64,000 nt of DNA from an uncultured Carboxylicivirga sp. Its GTDB lineage: Bacteria; Bacteroidota; Bacteroidia; Bacteroidales; Marinilabiliaceae. The DNA lies in contig NZ_OY771430.1 of assembly GCF_963674565.1 (NCBI RefSeq), positions 3,782,001 to 3,846,000 of the forward strand, in the 5' to 3' direction. Position 1 is the first letter of the stretch. Each line of letters opens with the position of its first letter. Positions 18,611-26,749 of this stretch are shown one piece after another. Position numbers and translations under genes: made by a program. A model generated the notes under the pieces. That model searched no databases and was not told the DNA's origin. It worked only from the letters and a program-made list of their open reading frames with translations.

Positions 18611-19513
18611 TTATCTTAAAATTAGATCCTTGACAAGAAATTGTCTCATTTTGGATTTTAAATAATAATAACGAATTATAGATTTTGCCTTATACTTATA
18701 TTCCATTGGCACCCTCTGAAAATTCATTTCTATCTCATCCTTTTTTATACCAGCTGTACCAAAGCTGATATCAATAATCTCATTTTGATATAGTTTACTG
18801 AAAAACTCTTTTTTTAAGGCAAAATCTGTAAATGGAAACGAGAATGCCTTTATGTCCTGATTAAAATTGGAGGATACTGCATCGACACTTTTAACTACCT
18901 GATCAAAGGCAAAATCTTCTGAAACAAACCGGAATTCTGGATGATCATGACTATGAGCTCCAATGGTAAATCCATCCTCTATTAGTGACTGAATTTGATT
19001 ACTGGTTAAATAAGGCTCATTACTTATCAAAAATTCATTATAATTAATCCCGTTGTCATGTGCCAGTTTATTGATCACTTCTGTATCTGAATATAGGTAG
19101 TTTTTTAATTGCGCTTCCAATTCTCTGGTTAATCTTTCTTTAGATAATAAATCATCAATAAGAAGAGATACTTTGAAACGAAAAAACAGATCCTTGTTAT
19201 CAATAAAACCAGAATTGATAAAGAAAGTAGCTTGTATACCCTTACTTTTTAATATAGGAGCAATTACGTTATAACATTCACTTAATCCATCATCAAATGT
19301 CAGATGTGCAATAGGCTTCGTAACATTTATAAATCCCTCTTTAGCTGATTTATAAAAATCTGTTAAACCAACAAATGAGTACTTCTTACCTATATATTCC
19401 AAATCATTAACAAACTCCCGAACAGACTTCACATAAAACAAATGTTTTATATGTCGTAAGTTCTGATCACTTACAACATGATAATATGGTAATATGTATG
19501 GCAATTTCTTCAA
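18611..19513 (-). CDS. Polysaccharide deacetylase (NodB-type, CE4-like)
   Basis: The 300-residue protein carries the NodB-homology motifs: TFDDG at 72-76 (catalytic and metal-binding Asp74/Asp75), an HxxxH metal site at His187/His191 in GAHSHDHP, and a late FSFPF strand. These enzymes remove N-acetyl groups from GlcNAc-type residues. There is no signal peptide or membrane anchor, so it would act on a cytosolic lipid-linked or nucleotide-linked intermediate. It is the first gene of the minus-strand operon, 2 bp before the FemAB-like gene, with a -7-like element at 19588-19595. Confidence 0.85.
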   Translation of the reverse strand: MKKLPYILPYYHVVSDQNLRHIKHLFYVKSVREFVNDLEYIGKKYSFVGLTDFYKSAKEGFINVTKPIAHLTFDDGLSECYNVIAPILKSKGIQATFFINSGFIDNKDLFFRFKVSLLIDDLLSKERLTRELEAQLKNYLYSDTEVINKLAHDNGINYNEFLISNEPYLTSNQIQSLIEDGFTIGAHSHDHPEFRFVSEDFAFDQVVKSVDAVSSNFNQDIKAFSFPFTDFALKKEFFSKLYQNEIIDISFGTAGIKKDEIEMNFQRVPMEYKYKAKSIIRYYYLKSKMRQFLVKDLILR

Positions 19514-19587
19514 TATAATACCCCTAGCTTGCTAACGAACTATATCCTATAATATTTTAATCAAAGAATACTCATTCAATAAACAAT

Positions 19588-19622
19588 CAAATATAGAATA
19601 AGAATCACATTACTTATATTTG
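19588..19622. promoter_or_regulatory. Divergent pair of -7 elements for the two glycan transcripts
   Basis: TATATTTG occurs on the minus strand at 19595-19588 (for the deacetylase operon) and on the plus strand at 19615-19622 (for the glycosyltransferase). Both match TAnnTTTG fully and are only 19 bp apart, so the two promoters probably interfere or are co-regulated. Clear -33 TTG elements were not found. Confidence 0.55.
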
Positions 19623-19661
19623 TATCATTAAGATGATTTAAAAAATCTATACCCATATAAA

Positions 19662-20774
19662 TTGAGTTCTAAATTAGAGAAAAAAGCTATCATTTGTACT
19701 GTTAGCGAATTAGCCACTGATTATCGTCTACACAAATTAGCACTAACATTAAGTGAATGTGGATACAACACAACTTTTTTATGTAGAAAGAAAAAAAATT
19801 TAATCTCCAATCATAAAATTGAACACAAAACTATCTATCTGAATACAATTTGGCAAAAAGGCCCCCAATTCTATCTTATCTTCAACCTAAGGATATTTTT
19901 TTTCTTGCTTTTTCGTAAATATGATTTAATTGTATCAGTTGATCTGGACACTTTAACCGGATGTAGTCTGGGAAGAATATTAAAACCCAATACTTTGCTT
20001 TTTGATAGCCACGAGTACTTTCCTGAAGTTCCTGAAATTCAGGACAAATTGTGGATAAAGAAAATTTGGTTGACAGCAGAGAAACTATTTGTTCCTGGTA
20101 TTGATCATGGCGTAACAGTCTGTCAATCCATTGCCAATATCTATAAAGAAAAATACAGTAAAGACTTTTTAGTAATCCGCAATGCGCCTTTATCATCGCG
20201 TATTATTGATGTAAATGAATCACAATCAATACAGAACAGGCCTTTTACATTAATCTACCAAGGAGCTGTCAACCATGGTAGAGCCTTAAAAGAGCTGATA
20301 GATGCAATGAGATTATTAGAAGACATCAAACTTTTAATTGTTGGCGGTGGGGATCTTTTAGAGGAATTAAAAGAACGAAGCAAAGATTTAAATAGTAAAA
20401 TCACCTTTGTTGGCAAAGTACCTTTTCAGGAATTACCAAAATATACAGCTCAAGCCGATTTAGGAATAGCATTGCTTGAAAACATAGGCTTAAACAACTA
20501 TTATGCATTACCCAACAGACTCTTTGACGCATTACAAGCTCCTCTTCCAATTTTAGGTGTTGATTTTCCTGAAATTGAAAATTTTATAAATAAATACGAT
20601 TTTGGAACTGTAATTTCAGATATTAGTCCGCAAAACATTGCAAATAAAATTAATGAAATACGAAACACCCCATCTCTTGTAAATTACTGGAAAGACAATG
20701 CAAAAAAAGCTAAAAAGCTTGTTAATTGGGAAAACGAAACTCGCGAATTAAAAGAGTTTCTTTCAACTGATTAA
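19662..20774 (+). CDS. Glycosyltransferase, GT-B fold (GT4/GT1-like)
   Basis: The 370-residue cytosolic enzyme adds a sugar to a lipid-linked glycan. The N-terminal Rossmann half begins AIICTVSELATDYRLHKLA; the C-terminal half shows LIYQGAVNHGRALKELIDA, LLIVGGG, and an acidic E-x-F-type donor loop (ALPNRLFDAL) followed by GVDFPEIENFI. The only start compatible with the fold is TTG at 19662, since no in-frame ATG precedes the conserved first strand. It is transcribed divergently from the adenylation/deacetylase operon and converges with radC. Confidence 0.86.
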   Translation: MSSKLEKKAIICTVSELATDYRLHKLALTLSECGYNTTFLCRKKKNLISNHKIEHKTIYLNTIWQKGPQFYLIFNLRIFFFLLFRKYDLIVSVDLDTLTGCSLGRILKPNTLLFDSHEYFPEVPEIQDKLWIKKIWLTAEKLFVPGIDHGVTVCQSIANIYKEKYSKDFLVIRNAPLSSRIIDVNESQSIQNRPFTLIYQGAVNHGRALKELIDAMRLLEDIKLLIVGGGDLLEELKERSKDLNSKITFVGKVPFQELPKYTAQADLGIALLENIGLNNYYALPNRLFDALQAPLPILGVDFPEIENFINKYDFGTVISDISPQNIANKINEIRNTPSLVNYWKDNAKKAKKLVNWENETRELKEFLSTD

Positions 20775-20778
20775 ATTC

Positions 20779-21480
20779 TTACAATTCCCCCTCATCAGCA
20801 AAACTATAGTAAGCCGATTCTGTAACAATAAGATGATCCAACACCGGAATGTCCATTATTTTTCCGGCTTCCTTCATTTTTTTTGTGATTTGCCTGTCCA
20901 TCTCACTAGGTTGTATATTTCCACTTGGATGATTATGACATAAAATGATTGATGAAGCTAAATGATCAATAGCTGACTTCAATATAATTCTTATATCTAT
21001 CACTGTACCAGCCACACCTCCCTGGCTAATCTTATAACGGGTAATCACTTTATTGGAACGATTCAATAATAAAATCCAGAATTCTTCATGTGGAAGATCA
21101 CCAAGAATTGGTTGAAAAATATCAACTACATCTTTGCTTTGAGTTATTTTTATGCGCTTGACAGCCTCCTGTAATTTTCTTCTTCTCCCTAATTCCAGAC
21201 AAGAAACAATTGTTATCGCCTTTGCATCACCTACTCCATGGTACTTACTTTTTAAGTCTTTAACCGACTTCTTCCCAAGCTCATTTAAATTGTTATTGCA
21301 GTCTTTTAGAATATTTTTTGCAAGATCAACTGCACTTTCCTTTGAGCTACCAGAACCTAGGATAATGGCAAGCAGTTCGGCATCTGACAATGATGACAAT
21401 CCTTTTTCTAGTAATTTTTCACGAGGACGATCTTCCAGAGCCCATTCTTTAATACTTAAATGCTGGTATGGATTCATCAT
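20779..21480 (-). CDS. radC: RadC family JAB-domain protein
   Basis: The 233-residue protein has an N-terminal helix-hairpin-helix-like region (about residues 25-100) and a C-terminal JAB/MPN metallopeptidase-like domain with the metal motif His182-x-His184-P-S-G and Asp195. Despite the gene name, a DNA-repair role is not established for the family. It is a single gene, convergent with the glycosyltransferase, with the tRNA-Glu cluster terminator upstream. Two adjacent Met codons start it; the first is used here. Confidence 0.93.
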   Translation of the reverse strand: MMNPYQHLSIKEWALEDRPREKLLEKGLSSLSDAELLAIILGSGSSKESAVDLAKNILKDCNNNLNELGKKSVKDLKSKYHGVGDAKAITIVSCLELGRRRKLQEAVKRIKITQSKDVVDIFQPILGDLPHEEFWILLLNRSNKVITRYKISQGGVAGTVIDIRIILKSAIDHLASSIILCHNHPSGNIQPSEMDRQITKKMKEAGKIMDIPVLDHLIVTESAYYSFADEGEL

Positions 21481-21531
21481 TTTCTTTTCTATTCAAGATA
21501 ATGATGCAAATTGACAAAGTAAATATTTGAC

Positions 21532-21566
21532 ATAAAAAAAGTCCTCCAACTTTTGGAAGACTTTTG
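21532..21566 (-). terminator. Terminator of the tRNA-Glu/rpsT cluster
   Basis: On the minus strand AAAAGTC-TTCCAA pairs imperfectly with TTGGAGGACTTTT and runs into a T tract. It directly follows the last tRNA-Glu. Confidence 0.8.
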
Positions 21567-21638
21567 CAGTCCCTAGGAGAATCGAACTCCTGTTTCAAGG
21601 ATGAAAACCTTGCGTCCTAACCACTAGACGAAGGGACC
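21567..21638 (-). tRNA. tRNA-Glu(TTC), copy 3
   Basis: A 72-nt cloverleaf: acceptor GGTCCCT with AGGGACT (a G1-T72 wobble at the end), anticodon stem CAAGG/CCTTG with loop TTTTCAT giving anticodon TTC, T arm AGGAG-TTCGATT-CTCCT, discriminator G. The gene does not encode CCA. It is identical to the two other copies in the cluster. Confidence 0.97.
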
Positions 21639-21712
21639 AGTAAAATATATCATAAGCTTAATATCAACCAAATATTAAACTAAATGTTCAATTGCAACAT
21701 ATTTATTGCATT

Positions 21713-21744
21713 AAAAAAGCCTCTCAGTTTCCCGAAAGGCATTA
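21713..21744 (-). terminator. Hairpin with T run between tRNA-Glu copies
   Basis: On the minus strand GCCTTTC pairs with GAGAGGC (one mismatch) followed by six T. It may terminate part of the rpsT/tRNA transcript or serve in processing. Confidence 0.65.
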
Positions 21745-21745
21745 G

Positions 21746-21817
21746 CAGTCCCTAGGAGAATCGAACTCCTGTTTCAAGGATGAAAACCTTGCGTCCTAAC
21801 CACTAGACGAAGGGACC
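21746..21817 (-). tRNA. tRNA-Glu(TTC), copy 2
   Basis: Same 72-nt sequence as the copy at 21567-21638, with anticodon TTC in the loop TTTTCAT. It lies just downstream of rpsT on the same strand. Confidence 0.97.
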
Positions 21818-21831
21818 TTAAGAAGCTTTGA

Positions 21832-22083
21832 TTAAAGCTTGTTCACGTGGCTAGCCAACTTAGATTTCAAGTTAGCAGCTTTATTTTTGTGAATAATGTT
21901 TCTTTTAGCCAACTTATCCAGCATTGAGGCAACTTTAGGAAGCAACTCCTGAGCAGCTTCTTTCTCAGATGTACCTCTCAACTCCTTCACAGCATTACGA
22001 GCTGTTTTCGCGTAATATCTATTGTGAAGTCTTCTCTTTTCTATCTGACGAATTCTTTTTTTCGCTGATTGATGATTTGCCAT
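21832..22083 (-). CDS. rpsT: 30S ribosomal protein S20
   Basis: This 83-residue, very basic, helical protein binds 16S rRNA. The N-terminal MANHQSAKKRIRQ start and the KNIIHKNKAANLKSKLA C-terminal helix are characteristic of S20. It is embedded between tRNA-Glu genes, one 38 bp upstream and two downstream on the same strand, so a shared transcript is likely. Confidence 0.96.
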   Translation of the reverse strand: MANHQSAKKRIRQIEKRRLHNRYYAKTARNAVKELRGTSEKEAAQELLPKVASMLDKLAKRNIIHKNKAANLKSKLASHVNKL

Positions 22084-22121
22084 CTTAATACAAAATAATG
22101 TTGTTAATTCTTTTATTTTTG

Positions 22122-22193
22122 CAGTCCCTAGGAGAATCGAACTCCTGTTTCAAGGATGAAAACCTTGCGTCCTAACCACTAGACGAAGGGACC
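22122..22193 (-). tRNA. tRNA-Glu(TTC), copy 1
   Basis: Identical in sequence to the other two tRNA-Glu copies (anticodon TTC). It is the first gene of the minus-strand cluster and lies 38 bp before rpsT. Confidence 0.97.
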
Positions 22194-22376
22194 TCATTGC
22201 TTTTGGATCACTTTCTCTGTCTCAAATGCGGATGCAAAGATATATCAAATTCAATTCCCTCCAAATATTTTTTCGAAAAAAAAATCAAAAAAGTTGTCAA
22301 AAACCGTAATCAGCAAAGTAACTCACTAGAATACACTTAGAAATGATTCAATCAAGACAAAATACTCTTCTTTTGC

Positions 22377-22407
22377 TTGCGCATCATTTTAATATTTCAT
22401 TACTTTG
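22377..22407 (+). promoter_or_regulatory. metK promoter (-33 TTG, 20 bp, -7 TTACTTTG)
   Basis: TTG at 22377-22379 is followed after 20 bp by TTACTTTG (22400-22407), one mismatch from TAnnTTTG. Transcription would start just before the riboswitch aptamer at about 22414. Confidence 0.6.
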
Positions 22408-22417
22408 CAACTAGTGA

Positions 22418-22468
22418 AAAGTGGAAGGATTTGGCTGATTGCAACCACTCTAAAAAAGTGCTAAAACG
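22418..22468 (+). promoter_or_regulatory. SAM-II riboswitch upstream of metK
   Basis: The segment has the SAM-II layout: P1 stem AGTGG (22420-22424) with CCACT (22445-22449); a loop with the conserved GATTTGG and GATTGCAA blocks; an A-rich linker; and the conserved tail GCTAAAA (22460-22466), whose CTAAA can pair with TTTGG of the loop to close the pseudoknot. SAM-II aptamers bind S-adenosylmethionine and are known mainly from alphaproteobacteria and Bacteroidota; metK makes SAM, so feedback control is expected. The match was made from memory of the consensus, not from a covariance search. Confidence 0.83.
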
Positions 22469-22482
22469 CGTACTTCGTTTTA
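22462..22482 (+). promoter_or_regulatory. Hairpin competing with the SAM-II tail (candidate expression platform)
   Basis: TAAAACG (22462-22468) can pair with CGTTTTA (22476-22482). The left arm includes most of the conserved aptamer tail, so hairpin and SAM-bound pseudoknot exclude each other. A six-T run begins 6 bases later (22489-22494), too far for a classical terminator. Direction of control is not clear. Confidence 0.45.
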
Positions 22483-22556
22483 ACTTCCTTTTTTCACATA
22501 TCAATATAGTAATAATAGTGATGCAACTCAAGTGTAGTTGTTTAAAGAGTTTTGAT

Positions 22557-23804
22557 ATGGGTTATTTATTTACATCCGAGTCAGTGTCTGAAGGACATCC
22601 TGACAAAGTAGCTGATCAGATTTCTGATGCCATTCTTGATGAATTACTTCGTCAGGATCCTGAATCTAAGGTCGCTTGTGAAACATTGGTAACTACCGGC
22701 TTGGTAGTATTAAGCGGTGAAGTAAAAACAACTGGCTTTGTTCCAACACAGAATGTTGCACGTAGAGTAATCGAGCGAATTGGTTATACTGATGCAGCTT
22801 ATATGTTTGATTCCGGTTCATGTGGAGTGATATCTGCTATTCATGAACAGTCGCCTGATATAAACAGAGGTGTTGAACGTGCGAATGAAGAAGACCAGGG
22901 AGCTGGTGACCAGGGTATGATGTTTGGCTATGCTTGTAAAGATACCGAAGATTACCTTCCTCTTCCTTTATATTTGTCTCATATTTTATTAAAAGAACTT
23001 GCTGACATCCGTCGTGAAGAAAAAGTGATGACTTACCTTCGCCCAGACTCAAAAAGCCAGGTTACCATCGAATATGATTCAAACAACAAACCATTAAAAG
23101 TACATACAATCGTAGTTTCTACTCAGCATGATGAGTTTGATGAAGACGAAGCAATGTTATCTAAAATAAAAGATGACGTACAGAACATTCTGATTCCTCG
23201 TGTAAAAGCAATTTTACCTGAAAATCAGCAACACCTTTTTAATGATTATATATTACATGTTAATCCAACTGGTAAATTTGTTATTGGCGGACCACATGGC
23301 GACACTGGTTTGACAGGTCGTAAAATAATTGTGGATACCTATGGAGGTAAGGGAGCTCATGGTGGAGGCGCCTTTAGCGGTAAAGACAGTTCAAAAGTTG
23401 ATCGCTCTGCAGCTTATGCTACACGTCACATTGCGAAGAACCTTGTTGCAGCAGGTGTGGCTGACGAGATTTTGGTTCAGGTGGCATATGCTATTGGTGT
23501 AGCAAAACCTGTGGGATTATACATTAATACCTATGGAACATCAAAAGTTAACCTTACCGATGATGAAATTGCTAAAAAGGTAGAAGGTATTTTTGATATG
23601 CGTCCAAGCGCAATTGTGAAACGTTTTGGTTTAAAGAATCCGATATTTGAACCAACAGCAGCCTATGGTCACGTTGGCCGTAGTTCATATAAAGATAAGG
23701 TTGAGTTTATCGAAAACGGCCAGAAAGTAATGAAAGATGTTGAGTTCTTTACCTGGGAAAAACTTGATTATGTTGATAAAGTGAAAACTGTTTTCAGTCT
23801 TTAA
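22557..23804 (+). CDS. metK: S-adenosylmethionine synthase
   Basis: The 415-residue enzyme makes SAM from methionine and ATP. I start at 22557 (MGYLFTSESVSEGHPDK) because the upstream open frame covers the riboswitch and is not homologous. Seen: the HPDKVADQ methionine/ATP site near residue 15, GDQGMMFGYA near 119, the GGPHGDTGLTGRKI block near 241 and GGGAFSGKDSSKVDRSAAY near 260. It carries the insert and C-terminal extension usual in Bacteroidota enzymes. It is monocistronic with a strong terminator. Confidence 0.97.
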   Translation: MGYLFTSESVSEGHPDKVADQISDAILDELLRQDPESKVACETLVTTGLVVLSGEVKTTGFVPTQNVARRVIERIGYTDAAYMFDSGSCGVISAIHEQSPDINRGVERANEEDQGAGDQGMMFGYACKDTEDYLPLPLYLSHILLKELADIRREEKVMTYLRPDSKSQVTIEYDSNNKPLKVHTIVVSTQHDEFDEDEAMLSKIKDDVQNILIPRVKAILPENQQHLFNDYILHVNPTGKFVIGGPHGDTGLTGRKIIVDTYGGKGAHGGGAFSGKDSSKVDRSAAYATRHIAKNLVAAGVADEILVQVAYAIGVAKPVGLYINTYGTSKVNLTDDEIAKKVEGIFDMRPSAIVKRFGLKNPIFEPTAAYGHVGRSSYKDKVEFIENGQKVMKDVEFFTWEKLDYVDKVKTVFSL

Positions 23805-23825
23805 TTCAATACTACATAAAGATTA

Positions 23826-23852
23826 AGAGGGGACATAAGTCCCCTTTTCTTT
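23826..23852 (+). terminator. Rho-independent terminator after metK
   Basis: AGGGGAC (23828-23834) pairs with GTCCCCT (23839-23845) around an ATAA loop, followed by a T-rich tract. Confidence 0.88.
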
Positions 23853-23892
23853 TGTATACACCACAGCAATAGTCTGCTTTGTCAACTTCAGT

Positions 23893-23922
23893 TTGTAGAC
23901 ATTACCCTTTTATGTATCTTCG
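23893..23922 (+). promoter_or_regulatory. Promoter of the Wzi/Wbp-like operon
   Basis: TTG at 23893-23895, a 19-bp spacer and TATCTTCG (23915-23922; one mismatch to TAnnTTTG). The first start codon of the operon is 20 bp downstream. Confidence 0.6.
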
Positions 23923-23941
23923 TTTCAATCAGTAAAGTACT

Positions 23942-25582
23942 ATGAAAAAAGTAATTCTGTTCTTGACTCTTATTACAATATCGTGTTTTAACTCAATCAG
24001 CCAAAACACTCCCTATCACATCAGTAATGAATCAGTTTATGATTTTATAGATGAACTGGCCAACAAAGGACTTATAGGTGTTAATTCCGGCATTAAACCT
24101 TATAGCCGACAACAAATAGCAGGATGGTTAAGCTTATGTGACCATAATCCCCAGTTAAGTAATCGCCAGCAAAAAGAACTGACGTTCTATCTTAAAGATT
24201 TTAATAAAGAATTGTTTGTTGGCAAATCGTTTGACAAGAGATGGGACTTATTTTATTTCAGCGACTCATTATTCAAACTGACCATTAATCCAATTCTGGG
24301 TGGACAGTTTTTTAATAATGGAGATAAAACCGAATATCACCGTTGGGGAGGTGCTGAATTTTATGGTTGCATCGGAAAGCATGTATCTATTTATGGTAGC
24401 CTACGCGACAACCACGAATCATTCTATTTAGGTGGTCCCGATTATATTACCAATAGACCTGGGGTTGTATATAAAGGCGACAACGACAACAAAGATTATT
24501 CAGAAACCCGAGGTGGAATAACCTATTCATGGAAATGGGGAAGTATCGGATTGCATAAAGATCACTTTCAATGGGGAAATAGTTATAGTCAGTCAGTAAT
24601 ATTTTCTGGTCGCACGCCTTCATTCGGATATCTGTCGTTTAAGATATCACCGGCAAAATGGTTCGACTTTAATTATGTACACGGATGGCTGGTTAGTGAA
24701 GCTGTCGATTCATCCAGAACTTATTCGGTATTTAACGGAGAAAGGGAAGTCTATTCCAATAAATTTATAGCCTCTAATATCTTTACCATTCGACCATGGT
24801 CAAAACTAAATGTTTCATTCGGCAACTCCATTATATATAGTGACGTGAATTTCAATCCGACCTATGCAGTACCTTTTTTATTTTATAAGTCGGCTGACCA
24901 TACATATAATTCGTGGGATAACTGGGTTGGACAAAATGCCCAAATGTTTATCGATATCGATAGCCGACAAATTAAAAATTTACATTTATATACCAGTTTA
25001 TTTATTGATGAGATAAGCATTAGCAACCTCTTAAAAAAGGAAGAACAATCAAATGATATCGCCTGGAAAATTGGAGGACGTTTAACTGACATCATCGCTA
25101 ATACTTCTTTCACAGCAGAATATACTATCATTCGTCCATTAGTTTATCAACACTTTGTTCCTTCTCTTTCTTTTATGAGTAATCAATACTCCTTGGGAAG
25201 CTACACACTTGATAATTCCGATGAATTATTTTTTATGATCCGACACAAGCCATTAAAAGGCCTTGACTTGTCTGCCAGGTTAACCATCATTCGGAAAGGC
25301 AAAGATTATCAGGAAATTTTTGATACTAATGAAATGGATTTACATCCTGAGATTAACCAGGAGCAGGAAGAAATAAGAAGAGGATTGCCTTTTATGAACG
25401 AAGTACGCTACAAAAACACTAATTTTACGCTGAAAGGAAGTTACCAGATTGTGAACGACGGATATATTTTTGTTGAATATCAGCATAATTTATACGATGG
25501 TACTGAATCAGAAAAGTACACTAACCCATACTTTCTTATAGGTAATCAAATAGTCTCACTTGGAATGAACTTCGGTTTCTGA
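23942..25582 (+). CDS. Capsule assembly Wzi family outer-membrane protein
   Basis: The 546-residue protein has a signal peptide (about residues 1-20, ending near SISQ), an N-terminal helical region with YDFIDELANKGLI, and a long series of alternating beta strands with aromatic girdle residues ending in a C-terminal Phe, as expected for an outer-membrane barrel. It resembles the Wzi family, which in enterics anchors capsular polysaccharide to the outer membrane as an 18-stranded barrel. It begins a run of sugar-biosynthesis genes on the same strand, which supports a role in surface-glycan attachment. Confidence 0.82.
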   Translation: MKKVILFLTLITISCFNSISQNTPYHISNESVYDFIDELANKGLIGVNSGIKPYSRQQIAGWLSLCDHNPQLSNRQQKELTFYLKDFNKELFVGKSFDKRWDLFYFSDSLFKLTINPILGGQFFNNGDKTEYHRWGGAEFYGCIGKHVSIYGSLRDNHESFYLGGPDYITNRPGVVYKGDNDNKDYSETRGGITYSWKWGSIGLHKDHFQWGNSYSQSVIFSGRTPSFGYLSFKISPAKWFDFNYVHGWLVSEAVDSSRTYSVFNGEREVYSNKFIASNIFTIRPWSKLNVSFGNSIIYSDVNFNPTYAVPFLFYKSADHTYNSWDNWVGQNAQMFIDIDSRQIKNLHLYTSLFIDEISISNLLKKEEQSNDIAWKIGGRLTDIIANTSFTAEYTIIRPLVYQHFVPSLSFMSNQYSLGSYTLDNSDELFFMIRHKPLKGLDLSARLTIIRKGKDYQEIFDTNEMDLHPEINQEQEEIRRGLPFMNEVRYKNTNFTLKGSYQIVNDGYIFVEYQHNLYDGTESEKYTNPYFLIGNQIVSLGMNFGF

Positions 25583-25615
25583 TTTTTTCTAAATTAACCG
25601 CTCAAAAATAATTTG

Positions 25616-26749
25616 ATGGAACAGCATAAAATGGTAGACCTGCACAGTCAATACTTACGTCTTAAAGATGACATTGACAAAGCGATGACTGATGTTTTAG
25701 AACAGACATCTTTCATTAATGGGCCTGCTGTCAAAGTATTTCAATCCAATCTTGAGAAATACCTACATGTTAAGCATGTTATCCCATGCGCCAATGGAAC
25801 AGATGCTCTGCAAATCGCTCTTATGGCTTTGGATCTTCAACCTGGTGATGAAGTAATCACTTCTACATTTACTTTTATTGCAACAGTTGAAGTTATTGCC
25901 CTATTAAAATTAAAACCTGTTTTGGTAGATGTAGATCCTGACTCCTTCACATTACTTCCTGAAGAAGTTGAAAAGGCAATTACACCGAGAACAAAAGCAA
26001 TCATTCCGGTTCACCTGTTCGGTCAGGGTGCTGATATGAATGCAATAATGAGTATTGCAAAAGAACATCAATTAAAAGTTATTGAAGACAATGCCCAAGC
26101 CATAGGTTGTGAATATAAAATAAATGGAAGCACAACAAAACTTGGTACAATTGGTGATATTGGCTGCACATCCTTTTTTCCTTCCAAAAACTTAGGATGT
26201 TTTGGTGATGGAGGTGCCTGCTTCACAAATAGTGATTCTTTGGCGGAAAAAATGCGAATGATTGTCAATCATGGTTCCCAAAAGAAATATTACCATCAGA
26301 TTATCGGAGTAAACTCCAGACTTGACACTTTGCAAGCTGCTGTTTTAGATGTTAAACTGGGTCATTTGGATGAATTTAATAATAGACGTAAAGCTGCAGC
26401 AAAATGGTATGATAAGGAATTAAAAGAGATAGATAATCTTGCCATTCCTGTTCGAAATCCGGACTCCGATCATATTTTTCATCAGTACACTCTAAAAGTC
26501 AAGAATGGCAGGAGAGATAAATTACAAAACTTTTTGAAAGAAAATAATATACCATCCATGGTATATTATCCAGTTCCTTTGCATCAGCAAGAAGCTTTTG
26601 CTGCATATCAGGATTCTGATTCAATACTGCCTAACGCTGAAGAACTAAGCTCTCAAGTTCTCTCGTTGCCAATGCATACTGAGCTATCTGATGAGCAACT
26701 ATTAGATATTACATCAACTATAAAACGCTTTTTTAATCATGACCAATAA
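25616..26749 (+). CDS. DegT/DnrJ/EryC1/StrS sugar aminotransferase (WbpE-like)
   Basis: This is a 377-residue PLP-dependent aminotransferase that adds an amino group to a 3-keto nucleotide sugar. Start chosen at ATG 25616. Seen: ANGTDALQIALMAL (PLP phosphate contact) near residue 62, STFTFIATVEVIALLK near 82, EDNAQAIG near 158 with the PLP-ring Asp, and the Schiff-base Lys in FFPSKNLGCFGDGGA near 187. Its neighbours encode a 3-dehydrogenase, an N-acetyltransferase and a UDP-sugar 6-dehydrogenase, the set known from WbpA-B-E-D, so the substrate is probably UDP-3-keto-GlcNAc uronate. It overlaps the next gene by 11 bp. Confidence 0.9.
   Translation: MEQHKMVDLHSQYLRLKDDIDKAMTDVLEQTSFINGPAVKVFQSNLEKYLHVKHVIPCANGTDALQIALMALDLQPGDEVITSTFTFIATVEVIALLKLKPVLVDVDPDSFTLLPEEVEKAITPRTKAIIPVHLFGQGADMNAIMSIAKEHQLKVIEDNAQAIGCEYKINGSTTKLGTIGDIGCTSFFPSKNLGCFGDGGACFTNSDSLAEKMRMIVNHGSQKKYYHQIIGVNSRLDTLQAAVLDVKLGHLDEFNNRRKAAAKWYDKELKEIDNLAIPVRNPDSDHIFHQYTLKVKNGRRDKLQNFLKENNIPSMVYYPVPLHQQEAFAAYQDSDSILPNAEELSSQVLSLPMHTELSDEQLLDITSTIKRFFNHDQ

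Noticed and set aside
22418..22468. SAM-I (S-box) interpretation of the metK leader
   Set aside because: GCAACC and GTGCTAA blocks recall SAM-I, but the four-way junction is missing and the P1/loop/pseudoknot pattern fits SAM-II better.
22377..22556. Extended N-terminus of metK
   Set aside because: The open frame upstream of 22557 overlaps the riboswitch and gives no MetK-like residues; the family begins at the Met of MGYLFTSESV.
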